Shown here piece after piece: positions 1-12,167 of a stretch of DNA of 64,000 bases. The position numbers and the translations under genes were made by a program. A model generated the notes under the pieces. That model saw only the letters and a program-made list of their open reading frames with translations, did no database searches and was not told the origin of the DNA. Origin of the DNA: Bidens hawaiensis (taxonomy: Eukaryota > Streptophyta > Magnoliopsida > Asterales > Asteraceae); contig JAIQDT010000027.1 in NCBI GenBank assembly GCA_021521415.1, forward strand, positions 1,511,001-1,575,000, read 5' to 3'. Every line of letters begins with the position of its first letter. The stretch's first letter is position 1.

Positions 1-1827
1 GGTCCATAGATAGTTATTATGTTGAGTTTGGATGCAAACAGTTTCTGGACAGATTGTGTTATTGATGTTTAATTGACTGTAACGGGGTGTAAATGTGAAA
101 ATTGGTTGAGATTATTGATACTACAGTAAACTAGGTTGAGTCTAGTTTCTAAAGAATATAAATTTGCAATTTTTGGACGTGTAAAAGTCAACTTTTATGA
201 TTTTACAAAAACGTTGTGCAAAGCTGAGTTGTTAGACTTGCTGTTAGGTTGTTTTGTTCCACTTCTGGAAGTTGGCTTATTGAGTTATGAACCTAACCCA
301 AGTGGTCTTGTATTTTTTGGATTTTTCATTTAACGGGAATTACAAATAACATTCTGTTGCGCATGAATTTGACAGTTATGAGTTTGTTAAAATGATTTGA
401 TTATTGTGAGAAACCTATGTGGAATAAAAATATAATAAAATATGTTCTGGAAACCTAAGACATATATGCTTTTGTGATGATTTTTGGTAAATTAATTGTG
501 ATGCTATGATCGGTGGGATAGACTAGTTTTTCAACTAGAATTCGGTCATTAAGAAACTAGTTGCTGAGTTTTGTGAAAGTTGCATGAAACAACGTGATTG
601 CTAATTCATTCTCGTGTTTTGACCAAATTGCCCTTGAGGGGAATGATTGCTAATTAATTGTCGTGTTTTGACCAAAATGCCCTTGCGGGGAATAATTGCT
701 AATTGATTGTCATGATTTGACCAAATTGCCCTCGTGGGGAATAATTGCCAGTTAATTGTTATGTGTTGACCAAATTGCCCTTACGGGGAGTAATTGCTAG
801 TGATGTACATTATGAATACATGACACGTAAATAATTGCTCACACATGTAACGTATCACAAATACACTTGTTAAAGTCACACACGATTCACAAACGAAACA
901 CGAAACATGTTGTGTGCATAGGTATTATGTGCCGAGTCTAGAGACTCGATAATAGTTCCGACACTTAGAAAATCTCTTTGTTGTTTTAGAACGCTAGAGA
1001 GAGTTTTTGTCGGTGACGCACATCCTTTGGTGAATTATTTTGGGAAATTCTTTGCAAACAGTGAGTTTCACTTACCCCTTTAAACTGTTTTAAACGCTTT
1101 TCACTTGGGGGAGATAACATACTCCGAAAAACGCATTTAAGATTTTGTTAGTAAATTATATATCACTTGTAAAGGCTAAGTGGCAAACGAAACAATTGAA
1201 GTCCTACACATCGAACCGGTTAATATTTGGATAATAGTGAGTCACTGTTGAGTAGTGCTACTGGGTTTGACAAATCCCACCCAACGCTAAGCTCGACTGG
1301 AGGTCGAGTGGGTGTAATTTTGGCTAACACATTACCATGGTCGGGATAGACCTGTGGCAAGGCAAATGATAAACAGTCAGCTTCGGTGTCTAACACTTAG
1401 TAATACTTGTTTTATAGGCTAGCTACCTATAGATATATAATTGACATAACACTATCTGGTAACGCAAAACGCTTAACGCAAAACGCTGAACGCAAATGCT
1501 AAACACTTTATTTTATATAAACTTGTGAACTCACCAACCCCGTGTTGACACTTTTAGTATGTTATTCTCAGGTAACCGAGGCGGGCGCGCGGTATAGGAT
1601 CATGCATTGTTTGAAACGCTTTTGTTTATGCAAACTGATTTTTAACTGTTGTTATGGGGTGTTAAGTCGTCCTGCGTGACGCAACTTTTATCTTTTTTGT
1701 TTTTACGCTTCCGCACTTATTTTCATTTAAACGTTTTTTATGGTTTGATTATAACTAATGATTCCGATCCTGTTAGTTCACACCCTCTGACGGTAAAACT
1801 CCGTTAGTGGATTCTGAGGGTGTGACA
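1..1827 (+). mobile_element. TGTGACA-type gypsy LTR, 3' part, nested in copia gag
   Basis: The block ends in TGTGACA at 1821-1827 and the next bases resume a copia gag reading frame, so it is an inserted LTR, solo or a 3' copy. It is collinear with the complete inverted LTR at 46584-49257 and lacks about the first 780 bases, which lie left of the window. It carries four copies of a 49-base repeat, an AACGCAAA motif cluster (1461-1500) and a possible intron (donor near 1060, acceptor at 1571). There is no coding capacity. Assignment to a Tekay-like chromovirus rests on the 7033-10057 LTR with the same termini, which follows a chromodomain tail. Confidence 0.8.
621..800 (+). repeat. 49-bp tandem repeat, four copies, in LTR
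   Basis: The phrase GACCAAATTGCCC recurs at 621, 670, 719 and 768, giving an exact 49-base period. The related LTR at 46584-49257 has three copies with the same period, so the unit count changes between family members. Each unit holds a TTGACC box and a small AT-rich spacer. Confidence 0.85.
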
Positions 1828-1828
1828 C

Positions 1829-2260
1829 AAAAGAGTTAGCCACGGATATGATCCTTAATGGCTTAACAAAAAGGTTTGAGACATTCATTATGAATTATAA
1901 CATGAACGTATGGGACAATAGCATTGGTGAGCTTCATGCAATGCTCAAAACAGCCAAAGCCGGAATGGCTAAAAAGGTTTTACCCATTCTTGCGATCATT
2001 GAAGGAGGCTTAAAGAAGAGGCATCATCCAGAACCCAAGGAAAAGGTTGCTACTGGTAAGAGGTAAGTCAAAGGGAGGCTCAAGGGAAAGGCAAAGGCGG
2101 AACCAAAACCGAACAAGCTAAAGGTTAGCGCTGAGGATCCGTGCTTTGGTTATGGTGAGATAGGCCATTGGATGAGAAATTGTCCAGCCTATCTCAAAGA
2201 GTTGAAAGCTAAGAGGGATGCGGGGCAAACCTCAGGTACAACTTTTATGATCCATATTGA
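1829..2260 (+). pseudogene. Copia gag, C-terminal part
   Basis: The frame opens directly after the nested LTR (KELATDMILNGL) and continues to a nucleocapsid zinc knuckle near 2137-2180. The knuckle reads C-F-G-Y followed by G-H and N-C, so the second zinc-binding Cys of the CCHC motif is Tyr (TAT where the family has TGT). A TAA at 2064-2066 and a shift break the frame before the knuckle. The N-terminal capsid half is missing because the LTR insertion separates it from this window. Confidence 0.8.
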
Positions 2261-2279
2261 TCTTATTATTATTTCTTCT

Positions 2280-2690
2280 AACACATGGGTATTGGATACT
2301 GGATGTGGAACTCATATATGCAATTCATTGTAGGAGTTCAAAAGAAGAAATTATTACAAGAAAGGAGATATAAGTCTCTTCATGAGCAATGGAGCAAAGG
2401 TTGACGTCCAAGCCTGATGAGATTATGTTTTGAAGCTTCCAAATGGTTTGGAAGTTATTTTGAAAAACGTTTTGTATTCTCCTAGTTTTACTAGGAATAT
2501 TATCTCTGTTTCTTTGTTAAGACAATTTGGTTATGATTTAAAGTTTGTAAACGATGGTATTTATGTTTTCATGAATGATGTCTTTTATTTTAAAGCAATG
2601 GCGTCTAATGGCATTTATAAATTAGTTCATGATAACACTATTATTGATAACCGTTATACCAATCTAGCCCCAAAAAACTAAAATTGGATT
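2280..2690 (+). pseudogene. Copia aspartic protease and gag-pre-integrase segment
   Basis: A WVLDTGCGTHIC segment gives the D-T-G catalytic triad of a retroviral-type aspartic protease. A TAG follows at 2331-2333, with more stops around 2416. The frame from 2430 to 2681 reads the protease tail and pre-integrase region with the usual LKNVLYSPSF and ISVSLL phrases. The protein cannot be made as one chain. Confidence 0.8.
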
Positions 2691-2699
2691 TTAGTAAGA

Positions 2700-3560
2700 C
2701 TTTTCTTTGCATTGTCGCCTTGGTCACATAAACAAGGATCACATTTATACACTTCAAAAGAATGGTCTTTTGGAATCAAATGATGATTCATTTGATAAGC
2801 GTGAAACTTGTTTATTGGGAAAGCTGACCAAGGAACCCTTTAGTGGAACTAATGAAAGGGCGAAAGACTTAATAGTTTCATACATTCGGATGTATGTGGC
2901 CCTTTTAAGAATATGACAAGAAATTGTGAAAGATACTTCATTACCTTTACCGATGTTTATAGTCGTTATGAGTATATGTTCTTGTTAAGACACAAAGATG
3001 AAGCCTTTGAGATGTTCAAAGTCTTCCAAACTGAAGTACAAAATCAAGTCAATAAAACAATAAAACTACTTCGTTTTGATAGAGGAGGTGAATACCTCAA
3101 TGATGCTTTTCTAGATCATTTTAGGAGTTGTGGGATTTTCTCACAACTTACTCCACCCGGAACACCGCAACATAATGGTGTGTCTGAAGGGAGGAATCGA
3201 ATTCTATTGGATATGGTTCGATCAATTATGGCAGAAGCACATTACCTCTATCATTTTGGGGTTTCGCATTGATCTCCGCAGCCCGTAATCTAAATATGGC
3301 ACCAACCAAGAAAGTTGAAATGACACCTTTTGAATTATGGCATGGAAGGGTTTCATCGTTATCGTATTTAAAGGTATGGGGTTGTGAGGCTTATTAAGAA
3401 CAACACCCAAAACAAGCTTGAAATCCGATCGACTAAGTGTATCTTTGTAGGATATCCCAAAGATTCTATGGGATCTTATTTCTACAATCCAAACAAGCAT
3501 AAAATGTTTATTTCTCGAAAGGCTGAGTTCTTGGAAAGAAAGTTTCTAATGAAAGGAACT
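2700..3560 (+). pseudogene. Copia integrase
   Basis: The HHCC head starts HCRLGHI, but the Cys pair is damaged (ETCLLGK has one of the two). The catalytic core shows D (FTDVYSRY), D (DRGGEYL) and E (GVSEGRN) in the proper order across 2913-3272. A frameshift near 3265 moves the rest of the domain into the frame of 3384-3851, where KCIFVGYP and the acidic linker before RT are found. It is non-functional as it stands. Confidence 0.85.
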
Positions 3561-3851
3561 AGTAGAACTGTGGAACTCGAGAAGGATCGAGAACCACAAG
3601 TCGATGCACGTTTAACACTTGCAATCAACAAAAGGTTGTTAAAAATGATCAAATTGTTGATCAAGACACACAAAATGTTCGCATATCTGGTAGAATTAGC
3701 ACCCCACCTGAAAGATATGGATTTTTTGTGGATGGATGCTATGTGGTGGATTCGGATGAACCCACTACAAACCATGATGCAATGTCACAATCTTTGTGAT
3801 AAATGGCTTGAAGCTATGAAAGTTGAGATGCAATCTATACAAGACAACTAA

Positions 3852-4430
3852 GTGTGGGACTTGGTTGCACCACCTCTTAATTTCAAACTGGTTGGAAGTA
3901 AGTGGGTTTTCAAGAAGAAAACTGATATGCATGGAAACTTGGATACTTATAAAGCTATACTTGCAGCAAAAGGTTTCACTCAAACTCAAGGGGTTGACTA
4001 TGATGAAACTTTTTCGCCTGTTGCAATGCTAAAGTCTATTAGGATATGGTTTGCCATAGCCGCATATTATGATTATGAGATATGGCAAATGGATGTCAAA
4101 ATTGCTTTTCTAAATGGACACCTTAATGAAGATGTCTATATGGTTCAGCCTGAAGGTTTTGTCGATCCACAACATCCTAATAAAGTATGCAAGTTAAAGA
4201 AGTCAATCTATGGATTGAAACAAGCATCTAGAAGTTGGAATCACCGTTTTGATGATAAAGTTCAGAAATTTGGTTTCATCAAGAACGCTGATGAATCTTG
4301 TGTGTCTAAGAAAGCTAGTAGGAGCATCATTACTTTTCTAGTATTATATGTCGACGACAAACTGCTATTTGGAAATGACATTCCAACCTTGGAGGATGTA
4401 AAAGCCTGGCTTGGAATAAGGATCTATAGG
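3852..4430 (+). pseudogene. Copia reverse transcriptase with internal deletion
   Basis: The frame carries SKWVFKKKTD, GVDYDETFSPVA, WQMDVKIAFLNG, YGLKQASRSW and the polymerase box LYVDDKLLFG (YVDD intact). Directly after LEDVKAW near 4410 the sequence jumps to LGIRIYRDRSRRL; roughly 20 residues normally found between these blocks are absent, in frame. The domain therefore retains catalytic Asp residues but has lost part of its thumb-side segment. Confidence 0.85.
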
Positions 4431-5222
4431 GATAGATCAAGGCGGTTGATAGGTTTGAATCAAAGTGAATATATTGATAAAATCTTGAAAAGGTTCAAGA
4501 TGGGCAACTCTAAGAAAGGTTTGGTACCTATTCAAAGAGGAACAATATTTAGTGCTTCTCAATGTCCAAGCTCAAACGATGAGCAAGACAAAATGAATGG
4601 AATCCCATATGCATCGGCTATAGGATCCATTATGTATCCCATGATATGCACAAGACCGAATGTGTCATGCGCCTTGAGCATGACGAGTAGATACCAACAA
4701 AATCCGGGAACTAGCCATTGGGTGGTGGATAAGAGCATATTAAAATACCTTAGGAGGACTAAGGATTTGATTCTAATATATGGCTCTGGTCAGGAGGAAC
4801 TCGTTGTAAAGGGTTACACCAGTATGCGTGTTTCCAAACTGATCGAGATGATTCCCGATCGCAGTCGGGATATTTTTTTGTTTTAAATGGTGGTGCTGTC
4901 TCTTGGAAGAGCGCAAAACTAGATGTGGTAGCGGTGTCCACTACTGAATCTGAATACATTGCCGCCTCATTGACAGCTTAAGAAGCTGCATGAATTAGAA
5001 AGTTCGTGGCCGGTCTAGAGGTAGTCCATACCATTCAGGACCCTCTGGAAATCTTTTGTGACAACTACATAAGGGATTAAGTTGAAAAAGGAAAGATATG
5101 TATTCGCAAAGTTCACACAAAGCAAAGCATTGCAGATTCACTCACGAAGCTCCTAGAAAGGACGAAACATGAATGTCATACTTGTGCCTTAGGACTTCGA
5201 TATTCTAGTGATTGGATTTAAT
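4431..5222 (+). pseudogene. Copia RNase H and element 3' end of pol
   Basis: RGSIMY-like and TSRYQQNPG blocks run to about 4810, where the frame shifts. [21 protein letters not shown] and CDNY follow in the next frame to 5222. Stops occur at about 4979 and 4991, and the stretch between CDNY and the terminal KVHTKQSIADSLTK block is shortened, removing the usual His-containing part. The C-terminal SLTKLL phrase is a standard copia pol end. Confidence 0.8.
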
Positions 5223-5706
5223 AAAATTTTGTATTTGGATATCGGAACAATTGTTATTTTGATTTTGGTTTATGATTATGATTTTGAGTTATTTTCCATT
5301 TTAGCATGTTTGAACCATGAATAATTTAATTATTCTAAACGTCCGTAGTCGATCATATTTGTGGGAAAAAATATGAAGGTAAGACTATTATGAACTTGGA
5401 TAGTTAGATATTCATAAGGTATGAATATAGCGAGGGTTTGATGTTTCATTACATAAGGCTAAGCTCAAAATATGTCAGTACATAAGGATAAGCTCAAGTA
5501 TAGTGCGAGGTGATAGTGAGAGACGTATGTAGTCAATAGGGGATTTGTCACTCTTATTCGTTGAGAGTTAAATGTCTAAGGCCTGATAAGTTAATCAACA
5601 GAGAATGATCACTCTTTGTCTCTGGATTTAACATGACATTTGTGGCAAAAAGATAAATGAAAGTTTCACCTAAATCATTTTCAAGTGAGGGACTTGAAGG
5701 GGGTGA
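5223..5706 (+). other. Copia 3' untranslated stretch and polypurine tract
   Basis: There is no coding potential. The stretch ends in the purine run GGGACTTGAAGGGGGTGA just before the LTR start TGTTATTG, the expected primer position for plus-strand DNA synthesis. Confidence 0.65.
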
Positions 5707-6555
5707 TGTTATTGAAAGGCACTTCGTCATGCGTATTAGGGATAGTAAACTGTTGTTAGGCGGAATTTGCTATTTGCATCAATCTTCTATGTATCCATGT
5801 CGGGCCATACCCCATAACACATATTTGAGTTGATGTGGCTAGTACGTTATGATCCATGTCGGGCCATACCCCATAACAAGCTAAACAAACACCGTGATAT
5901 TTATTATCAGATATGATCTAGTTAATGAATGTCAACACTTGTAATATTTGGAAAATTGGTTTTCTGAATATTTACACTTGTGTGATAAATAAATAATGTG
6001 GATAATTTATATTTTGAGAGAGATGTTATTTATTTCGATAAATAACATGTGTGTATAAAAGGAATACCAGTAAACAAATGGGATTTTCGGTTTTGGGGAG
6101 AAAATCCAAAGGTGGGCCGGCCCCTCCTCCACCCTCTCTCCTCTTTGTATTATTCCCATAACATGCAAGGCATGTGTGTGGAGCATAGATTGTATCAATA
6201 TACTTACACTTTCTCTCTCACACGCAAAACTCACTCTTCTCTTTCTCTCGGTCGAACACCACAAGGAAGAACAAGTATAGGTTTTACAAAATGTAAGATC
6301 CTAGCAACTTAGGTGTTTGTTGGAAGCTTGTATGGGTATACTAGCTTGAGGATTTCCATCAATGGAATCTCTCCATTCACAATATCATCCCTTTAAATTT
6401 CTGGAAATCAAGAGGTATGTAGTCTAACACCCTACGGTTATATTTGATAGCATGTGTATATGGATCCTGGTTTGGGTTTAAAATAAGACGGGTTTTATGT
6501 ATATTCGGTAAACAAGATTTAAAACTAATTTCCGCTTCGGTTTTTCTATAACCCA
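5707..6555 (+). repeat. 3' LTR of the Tork-like copia element
   Basis: The LTR starts TGTTATTGAAAGG after the polypurine tract. The proposed end is the CA at 6554-6555 (TATAACCCA); the right boundary is inferred because the partner LTR is outside the window. A TATA box (GTATAAAAGG) lies at 6053-6062, followed by a CT-rich leader (TTTCTCTCTC). A 26-base block beginning ATCCATGTCGGGCC occurs twice, at 5791 and 5851. Confidence 0.65.
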
Positions 6556-6559
6556 TTTC

Positions 6560-6891
6560 TATTTAATGGGTTATATAGACTTTGATAATCTTGTACAAAC
6601 CCGAAATGGATTTCTTGTTGATTCACAATGTGTCCTAAGAATTGTACTTCTTGAAACCAGAATTCACATTTGGGCAATTTGGCGTATAACTTTTCTTGCC
6701 TCAATAATTCGAAGATTACCCAAAGATGTTGCTCGTGTTCCTCCTAGTTTTTGAATATATCAAGATGTCATATATAAACACTATTATGAATTTGTCAAGG
6801 TAGGGTTTGCAAACTCGGTTCATGAGATCCATAAATGTTGTAGTTGTGTTGGTCAATCCAAACGGCATAACCAAAAATTCATAGTAAAAGT
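6560..6891 (-). pseudogene. Ty3/gypsy RT fragment, inverted
   Basis: Read on the minus strand, the segment gives [23 protein letters not shown] and [13 protein letters not shown], the central chromovirus RT, then a frameshift and a remnant of the F-LGH block. The catalytic pair is Y-D because the first Asp of IDD is Tyr. It lies head-to-head with a chromodomain tail of the same class, so the parent element was rearranged. Confidence 0.8.
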
Positions 6892-7032
6892 TCGGTGGAA
6901 CTCAAAACAAGGACCCGAATTTACTTGGGAACGAAAAGACGAATTACGAATGAAATGCCCACAGATGTTCCCTAAAAATAAAATCGTTGACACATCAAAT
7001 TTCGGGGACGAAATTTATTAACAGGGGGAGAA
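6892..7032 (+). pseudogene. Chromovirus integrase tail / chromodomain remnant
   Basis: The + frame reads [18 protein letters not shown] and then KCPQMFP, the C-terminal chromodomain-like block that ends Tekay-type gypsy polyproteins. It is followed by FGDE and the polypurine tract CAGGGGGAGAA immediately before the LTR at 7033. Everything upstream of this tail is replaced by the inverted RT scrap. Confidence 0.8.
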
Positions 7033-7596
7033 TGTGACATTCGTGAAAAAACGAGATATACCTTATTCAATACGTAGAGAGTAAACGAATAATCGGTTAA
7101 TTCGTAGTAATTAACCGAGCAACCGACCGATGTGAGGGGTCATATATGAGTTATATATATTATAGTGGCTAACATATTGATACTTAGGCCCAAGTACATT
7201 TAAAACCATTTAAAAGAAAAAGGCTTCGTTTAACGTTACACTATGAGTTTAAACGCAATCGTTAACATCAAAACGAGCATTGAAGCATCCGTCAATCCGA
7301 AAAAGATTTACAGAACACTTAGATGACATGTTATAAGCAATCCATGAAAGTATTTTTGATTTTTTTTATAACCATTTAAAAGGTTTTTATTATTTTGGAA
7401 AAATGAATCGAAAAACGACCGTTTTTGCGCTATTTCTCGCACCCTTATTAATTTCCTAGAGAAAACCCAAAACCGAACTAAATTTTGGAACGAGCTCGAA
7501 CCTTGGCACGCAAACAAGGATGTAATTGACTAAAATAAAGGCCCATTGGGCCCCTATCTCTTGGGGCCGCAAACAAAGGGAAAACCCCTCCTTTTG

Positions 7597-7632
<36 letters not shown>

Positions 7633-10057
7633 ATTTTCAAAGATGTGTCCAGATCCTAAACCTAACAAAACATAACCAGCTCCCTTTTCTTGAAGTTTTC
7701 TAGCATAAACCATAAAGGTATGATCAAATTAACTATTTTTAATCTTGTTTTAATAAAGCTATGATCAAATAAACATGTCTTGATTATTGTTAAACATGTT
7801 TAACCATCTAAAAACCCTAAAAATCAACTAAAATCATTTTTTGATGTTAAACATGTTTACAAAGCAGAACCATATGGATTTGTTTTTACCAAAAACACGT
7901 ATTAGAACATAGATATGATGTTTTTACGGTTTAAAAGTTCGGTTGGAAAACAAAACCGAAACCCTAATTAACAAGGCTGGAATATGGATGATTTATGTTT
8001 GATTTGGTGATATATGATATGTAGATACACTGAATTTGTGACCCAAGACCTGGAGAGTCGTTAAAACCACCGAAAACTATCGAAAACAGACAAGGTAATT
8101 ACCGTATTACTCATTTAGGGGCTGTTTAGTATTAGGTTGTGACTTGCTTGTTGTTTTATATCGAAACTTTGCGGGCACATTAGGGATCATATAAATAAGT
8201 CCCTGTTCAAATTTGGTATTTCTTCGTTAAACGAAGAATATTTGGTGAATTAATTACTGTTTATTAGTGTTTATTTGGGAAAAATAGTTACACATCATGA
8301 AAAATTATGAAATTTTATTTGGGTATCAAAAATGTTATGGTAAGATTACTGTAAACATTTGGCAACATTTGGAGATGTCTAAGTATAGGTTGTGCATTTA
8401 CGTTTTAATCGAGTTTTGACAGCCGAAAAACGCACAAAAGGATATTTTCAAAGAATTAGGTTCTGGGAATAATACAGGGGTTGGGTTATGGTATTATGAC
8501 CACTTAGAAAAATTATTGTATTTTTCGGGAATCATTTGGTATAAATGGGTTATTTATCGGTTAATTATAACAAATAAAATGAATTTTTATAAATAAATAG
8601 TTAAGTATAAAAATTTTGACAATATTTTTATTAAATTCTGCAGATTATAATTTATTTTTACAAAAATTATCATAATTTATAAATAATTTCATAAATAGTT
8701 ATAATTATTTGAATATTTAAATTATATTTGTTTTAACGAAACCGACAGCTTTGTGTTTAACGAATTGACTGGTATGTAAAATCGCCAAAAGTGGTCAAAT
8801 ATCGTATTTTTGGATGAATTTGATAAAAATGAACTTTTTACAAGATTTTCGGACAAGTCGGGTGGATTGTACGCATTTTGTATAATTAAACTCGTATGAA
8901 AAAGGAAACCAACCATGCGATACCGAAACTTTAAAATTCTTTTATAAATCAAATCATTTTATCAATTAGTATGTTTAGTTAAGTTTACGTTATTTTACCT
9001 ATTTTCGAAAGGCATAACCGATCAACTTTGTTAGGCTCGGAAAACGGTGAAATTGAGCGAAATCTGGTTTTGAACATTTCATAGTGTGCAACGCCACAAT
9101 ATAAGACAATGGTCATGTTCTATACTAAGACTAGTTATACAGCCCGATTTAGTTTAAACATTGTACTAGTATTAACGGCCCTATACGGGTTATAGGATTC
9201 AAGCTATTATCGAGACACTCTAGTTATTGATACGTATCACCAGCTTGAACTACATTAAGGTGAGTTACACGACCCACTTTCTCAACTGTTTTACGAACTT
9301 TTGGGGTAGAAAGCATGTTTACATATACTTATATACTTGAAAACGTGTGATGATGTGAATTATCTAAGTACTAACACCTGAAAGTCCCCACAAACACAAG
9401 TGATTAACTTCGTGCGGGTGACGTGTGGATAGTACTATCGGTTTAACAAACCCAACTGACAAGGCCGGACGGGTATGCTGGAACATGTTAACCTAGTTGC
9501 ACATTTTCATTGAAACTTGTTACATTCTGCTAGGTGGTGTTAGACATAGTCCATACTTTGGGGCAAAGTGGCTGTTAAATGCCAACTGGAGTACATGGGC
9601 AAGGGTGGCCATGCATTTTATCTCGTTTCGGTTTCACTTGTGGCTTAGTATTAGAACATCATACACATACATACATACATACATACTTATTTACTATGAA
9701 CTTTACGAACTCATACACTTATTTTGTTCGTACTCGTGAAACTTGAAACTCACCAACTAGACGTAGTTGACCTGTTTTAACATGCTTTTCAGGTAAGCCG
9801 AAGTTGGAATGATTTTCTTATGTGCTCGTTGTTAGGAGTGAAGTGAATCATTGTCCATAAACGCTAATATATTAACCAATAAGCATCCGTGAGAACTGGT
9901 TACGTGATTTTCATCTAGTTTGTAAACTTAGTACCTATCAATGTAATATGATGTAAATTAGTTTGTTAAATTTCTTAATAAACAATGTGGTTGATACCTG
10001 TATTATCTGTTACATTCCTGTATTACGCTTTCGCATTGGCCTAGTCGGGTTGTGACA
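7033..10057 (+). repeat. 3' LTR of a Tekay-type gypsy, 3.0 kb
   Basis: The LTR starts TGTGACATTCG right after a polypurine tract and ends GGGTTGTGACA. A (TA)n run lies at about 7599-7629 and a CATA repeat at about 9661-9688. A splice-donor-like AAG/GTGAGT occurs at 9260 and a TTTTCAG acceptor ends at 9792, a layout shared with the other TGTGACA LTRs. No ORF of interest is present. Confidence 0.8.
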
Positions 10058-11564
10058 TTTGAAATGTAAATACTTGAGAAATTAAAGTAACGGTTTTTGA
10101 AAAGTAAGTTTACTCACAATCGAGTCTCGGTATTCTATTCATTAGATTTACTTAACCTATGTTAGGTAACTATGTGGGTATAAATGCAATATTGCAAGAC
10201 CCTTCGTCATATAGAAACCAAAACTGGATTTACGAGCGTTCGGATTAGTGGGTTCGGGTCTTGAATAATAAGTCAAGTCCGAAGTTGACACTCCAAAGTG
10301 ATAAATGTGTATGAGTTAACTCAATAAAATCAAAAGTAAACTTAACCAAGTTTGTAGTTTTATTGAGAAGAACCTTAACGTCTGTAAAGTGAGTGTTCGG
10401 TTTTATCGATCCAAACTTGTTATAAAATTAAGTTGGAGCCGACATGCCAAGTATTTTGAGAAAATAATAAACATTAGTTTTCTAATATAGTTTTAAAGAA
10501 AAATGAGATTCGGTGACCCAAAACACATCTAGTGTGTCTTATGCGGATGAACCCGATTTAGTTCGGTCCTTGGCTCGGTATAAGACCGATGATGGTTGCT
10601 ACATACCCAATACCATAGAACTTATTAAAAAGAACATAGAAATTATAATACACAAATCTTACTTGTAAAGTATTAGTAAATCATTTTAAATATAAAGCAT
10701 TTAAACAAGAGTTCGGCTTTGGTTGGCGCTTGACTCGGAATGAAACCGAAAATGGTGGCCACATACCCAATACCATGGAACCTAAAAAAATGAGTTTACA
10801 AACTAAAATAAACAAAAACTATAGAAGACTAGTAAACATTAAACAAGTTAGAAAGTTAGTCAAGGATTGCAATAATCCTCCCTGTTACCTTGCCTTATAA
10901 GCATTTCACCTCAACCGACCATTACCGGAGAAGTGAAAGTCGAAGGAAACAAGGGGTAAATATTATATATATGTTGTAATAACAATCTTTAAGTAACAAG
11001 AATTTGTTATAAACAAGGTTAGCATTATTTGAAAGATGAATTAAGAACTTGAAGAAAGGATACTTGGATCTTAGATTGAGAGAGTTTTTGGAGAGGAAGG
11101 AGCAACCAAAAGAATATTGAATGGTCTTGTTTATATATAGAAAGAGTACGGGTTTAGATGTAATGATTCTTTTAAGATTTTACATACAATTGGGTATGTT
11201 AAAAAGGTCAAACAATGACAAAAACAACAAGAAAAAACGAAATTGTGACTGCAGGTGTGGCTAGGCGCAGCCAGACCCCTTTCTCCTTGGTGGCCGCGGG
11301 GAGCGACGCTTCTAGGGGTGGGGTTGGTCTCCAACTTTTATTGTTTGGCAGATTTGGTCCGTGCAGTTCGTTTCGAGGTGTTTTAAGCGTTATATGAGCA
11401 TTTTAAGAGCTGTAAATGGTGTTTGCGTGATCCGAAAAGTGTGAGATGATTATGAAACATAGAATCTATAATTTTAATAATATCGAATGGTTCAGGATAC
11501 GAATCGGGTCAGTTTACATTACAGGAGAAAAAACGAATCGAATCGGAAAATGGCGAATGTCACA
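10058..11564 (-). repeat. Truncated TGTGACA-type LTR, minus orientation
   Basis: Read on the minus strand, it begins TGTGACATTCG at 11564, has a TATA box (CTATATATA, 11133-11142) and reaches a donor-like GTGAGTAAACTTAC near 10110-10125, where it stops against the 7033-10057 LTR. Only the first half of an LTR is left. The block also contains a duplicated phrase ending ACATACCCAATACCAT at about 10600 and 10760. The short ORFs on either strand here look fortuitous. Confidence 0.6.
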
Positions 11565-12167
11565 CAAATGGATCAAATACTTCATATTTGGATGTTGGTA
11601 ATTCTTCAACTCAACCACGAGTGAACTTGGTGAGTGGTAAAATTTCTTGGTGAGTGGTAAAATTGCCACGAGTGAGGTTACTGATGAATATTATGATCAC
11701 ATTGATCCAGATGATTTGGAACTCATGGACTTGAAGTGGAATATGGCCATGATTGTCAGAAACATAAAGAGGTTTATGCAAAGAACGGGAAAAGACTTAC
11801 CGACTTTGAACGAGAGGGTTGGTTTTGATAAGCTTAAGGTGAGATGCTATAAATGTCAGGATATTTGCAAGAGTGTGACAATTTAAAGAAAGAATATACA
11901 AGACCCGTAATCAAGATAGAAGCTCGGGAATGAAGTATAATGATTCAGATAAAAAAGCTTCTAGGGGTGATTCTTCAAAGCCTACTTGTTCACAAGCATT
12001 GCCCATGATTGATGGAATTGATTGGAATCAAAGGTTGTTGGGTAACGGTACTGGTTATCAAGCAAATATTTTCTTTGTTTGAATCTGTTGAGAATTTTCA
12101 AGATGCTCAAGGTGAAGGATTAGCTACCGAGAGTGAATCAGAGACTGAATCTAATTTGATGTCTCAA
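11565..12167 (+). pseudogene. SIRE-like copia gag, first surviving piece
   Basis: The translation carries DDLELMDLKWNMAMI, RFMQRTGKDLP and a nucleocapsid CYKCQ, nearly the same as the minus-strand SIRE-A gag at 45696-45965. The knuckle is broken by a deletion (CQDICKS instead of a full CCHC). The piece ends at the exact insertion point of the gypsy element, and the gag continues at 21615. Its N-terminal half is missing on the left. Confidence 0.8.

Larger units (their letters stand above)
1828..6555 (+). mobile_element. Tork/Tnt1-like Ty1/copia element, decayed, 5' end off window
   Basis: The gene order is gag, protease, integrase, reverse transcriptase, RNase H, which defines Ty1/copia. The gag phrase NYNM..IGELHAML and the RT phrase YDYEIWQMDVK are typical of the Tork/Tnt1 group (family knowledge). 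The left LTR and gag start lie outside the window or beyond the nested LTR. A polypurine tract near 5696-5706 precedes a 3' LTR. Stops, frameshifts and two internal deletions make it non-autonomous. Confidence 0.85.

Noticed and set aside
136..333. Frame of 65 codons that recurs in similar form at 48150-48338
   Set aside because: It starts with TTG, lies inside an LTR, and the likeness follows from the two LTRs being copies of one family; the frames diverge completely at the 3' end.
621..800. CRISPR-like array (49-bp repeats)
   Set aside because: It is a contiguous tandem repeat without unique spacers, inside a plant LTR.
11215..11397. Possible small gene with GC-rich centre (11250-11340)
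   Set aside because: It lies within a truncated LTR, has no family resemblance, and overlaps opposite frames of the same length.
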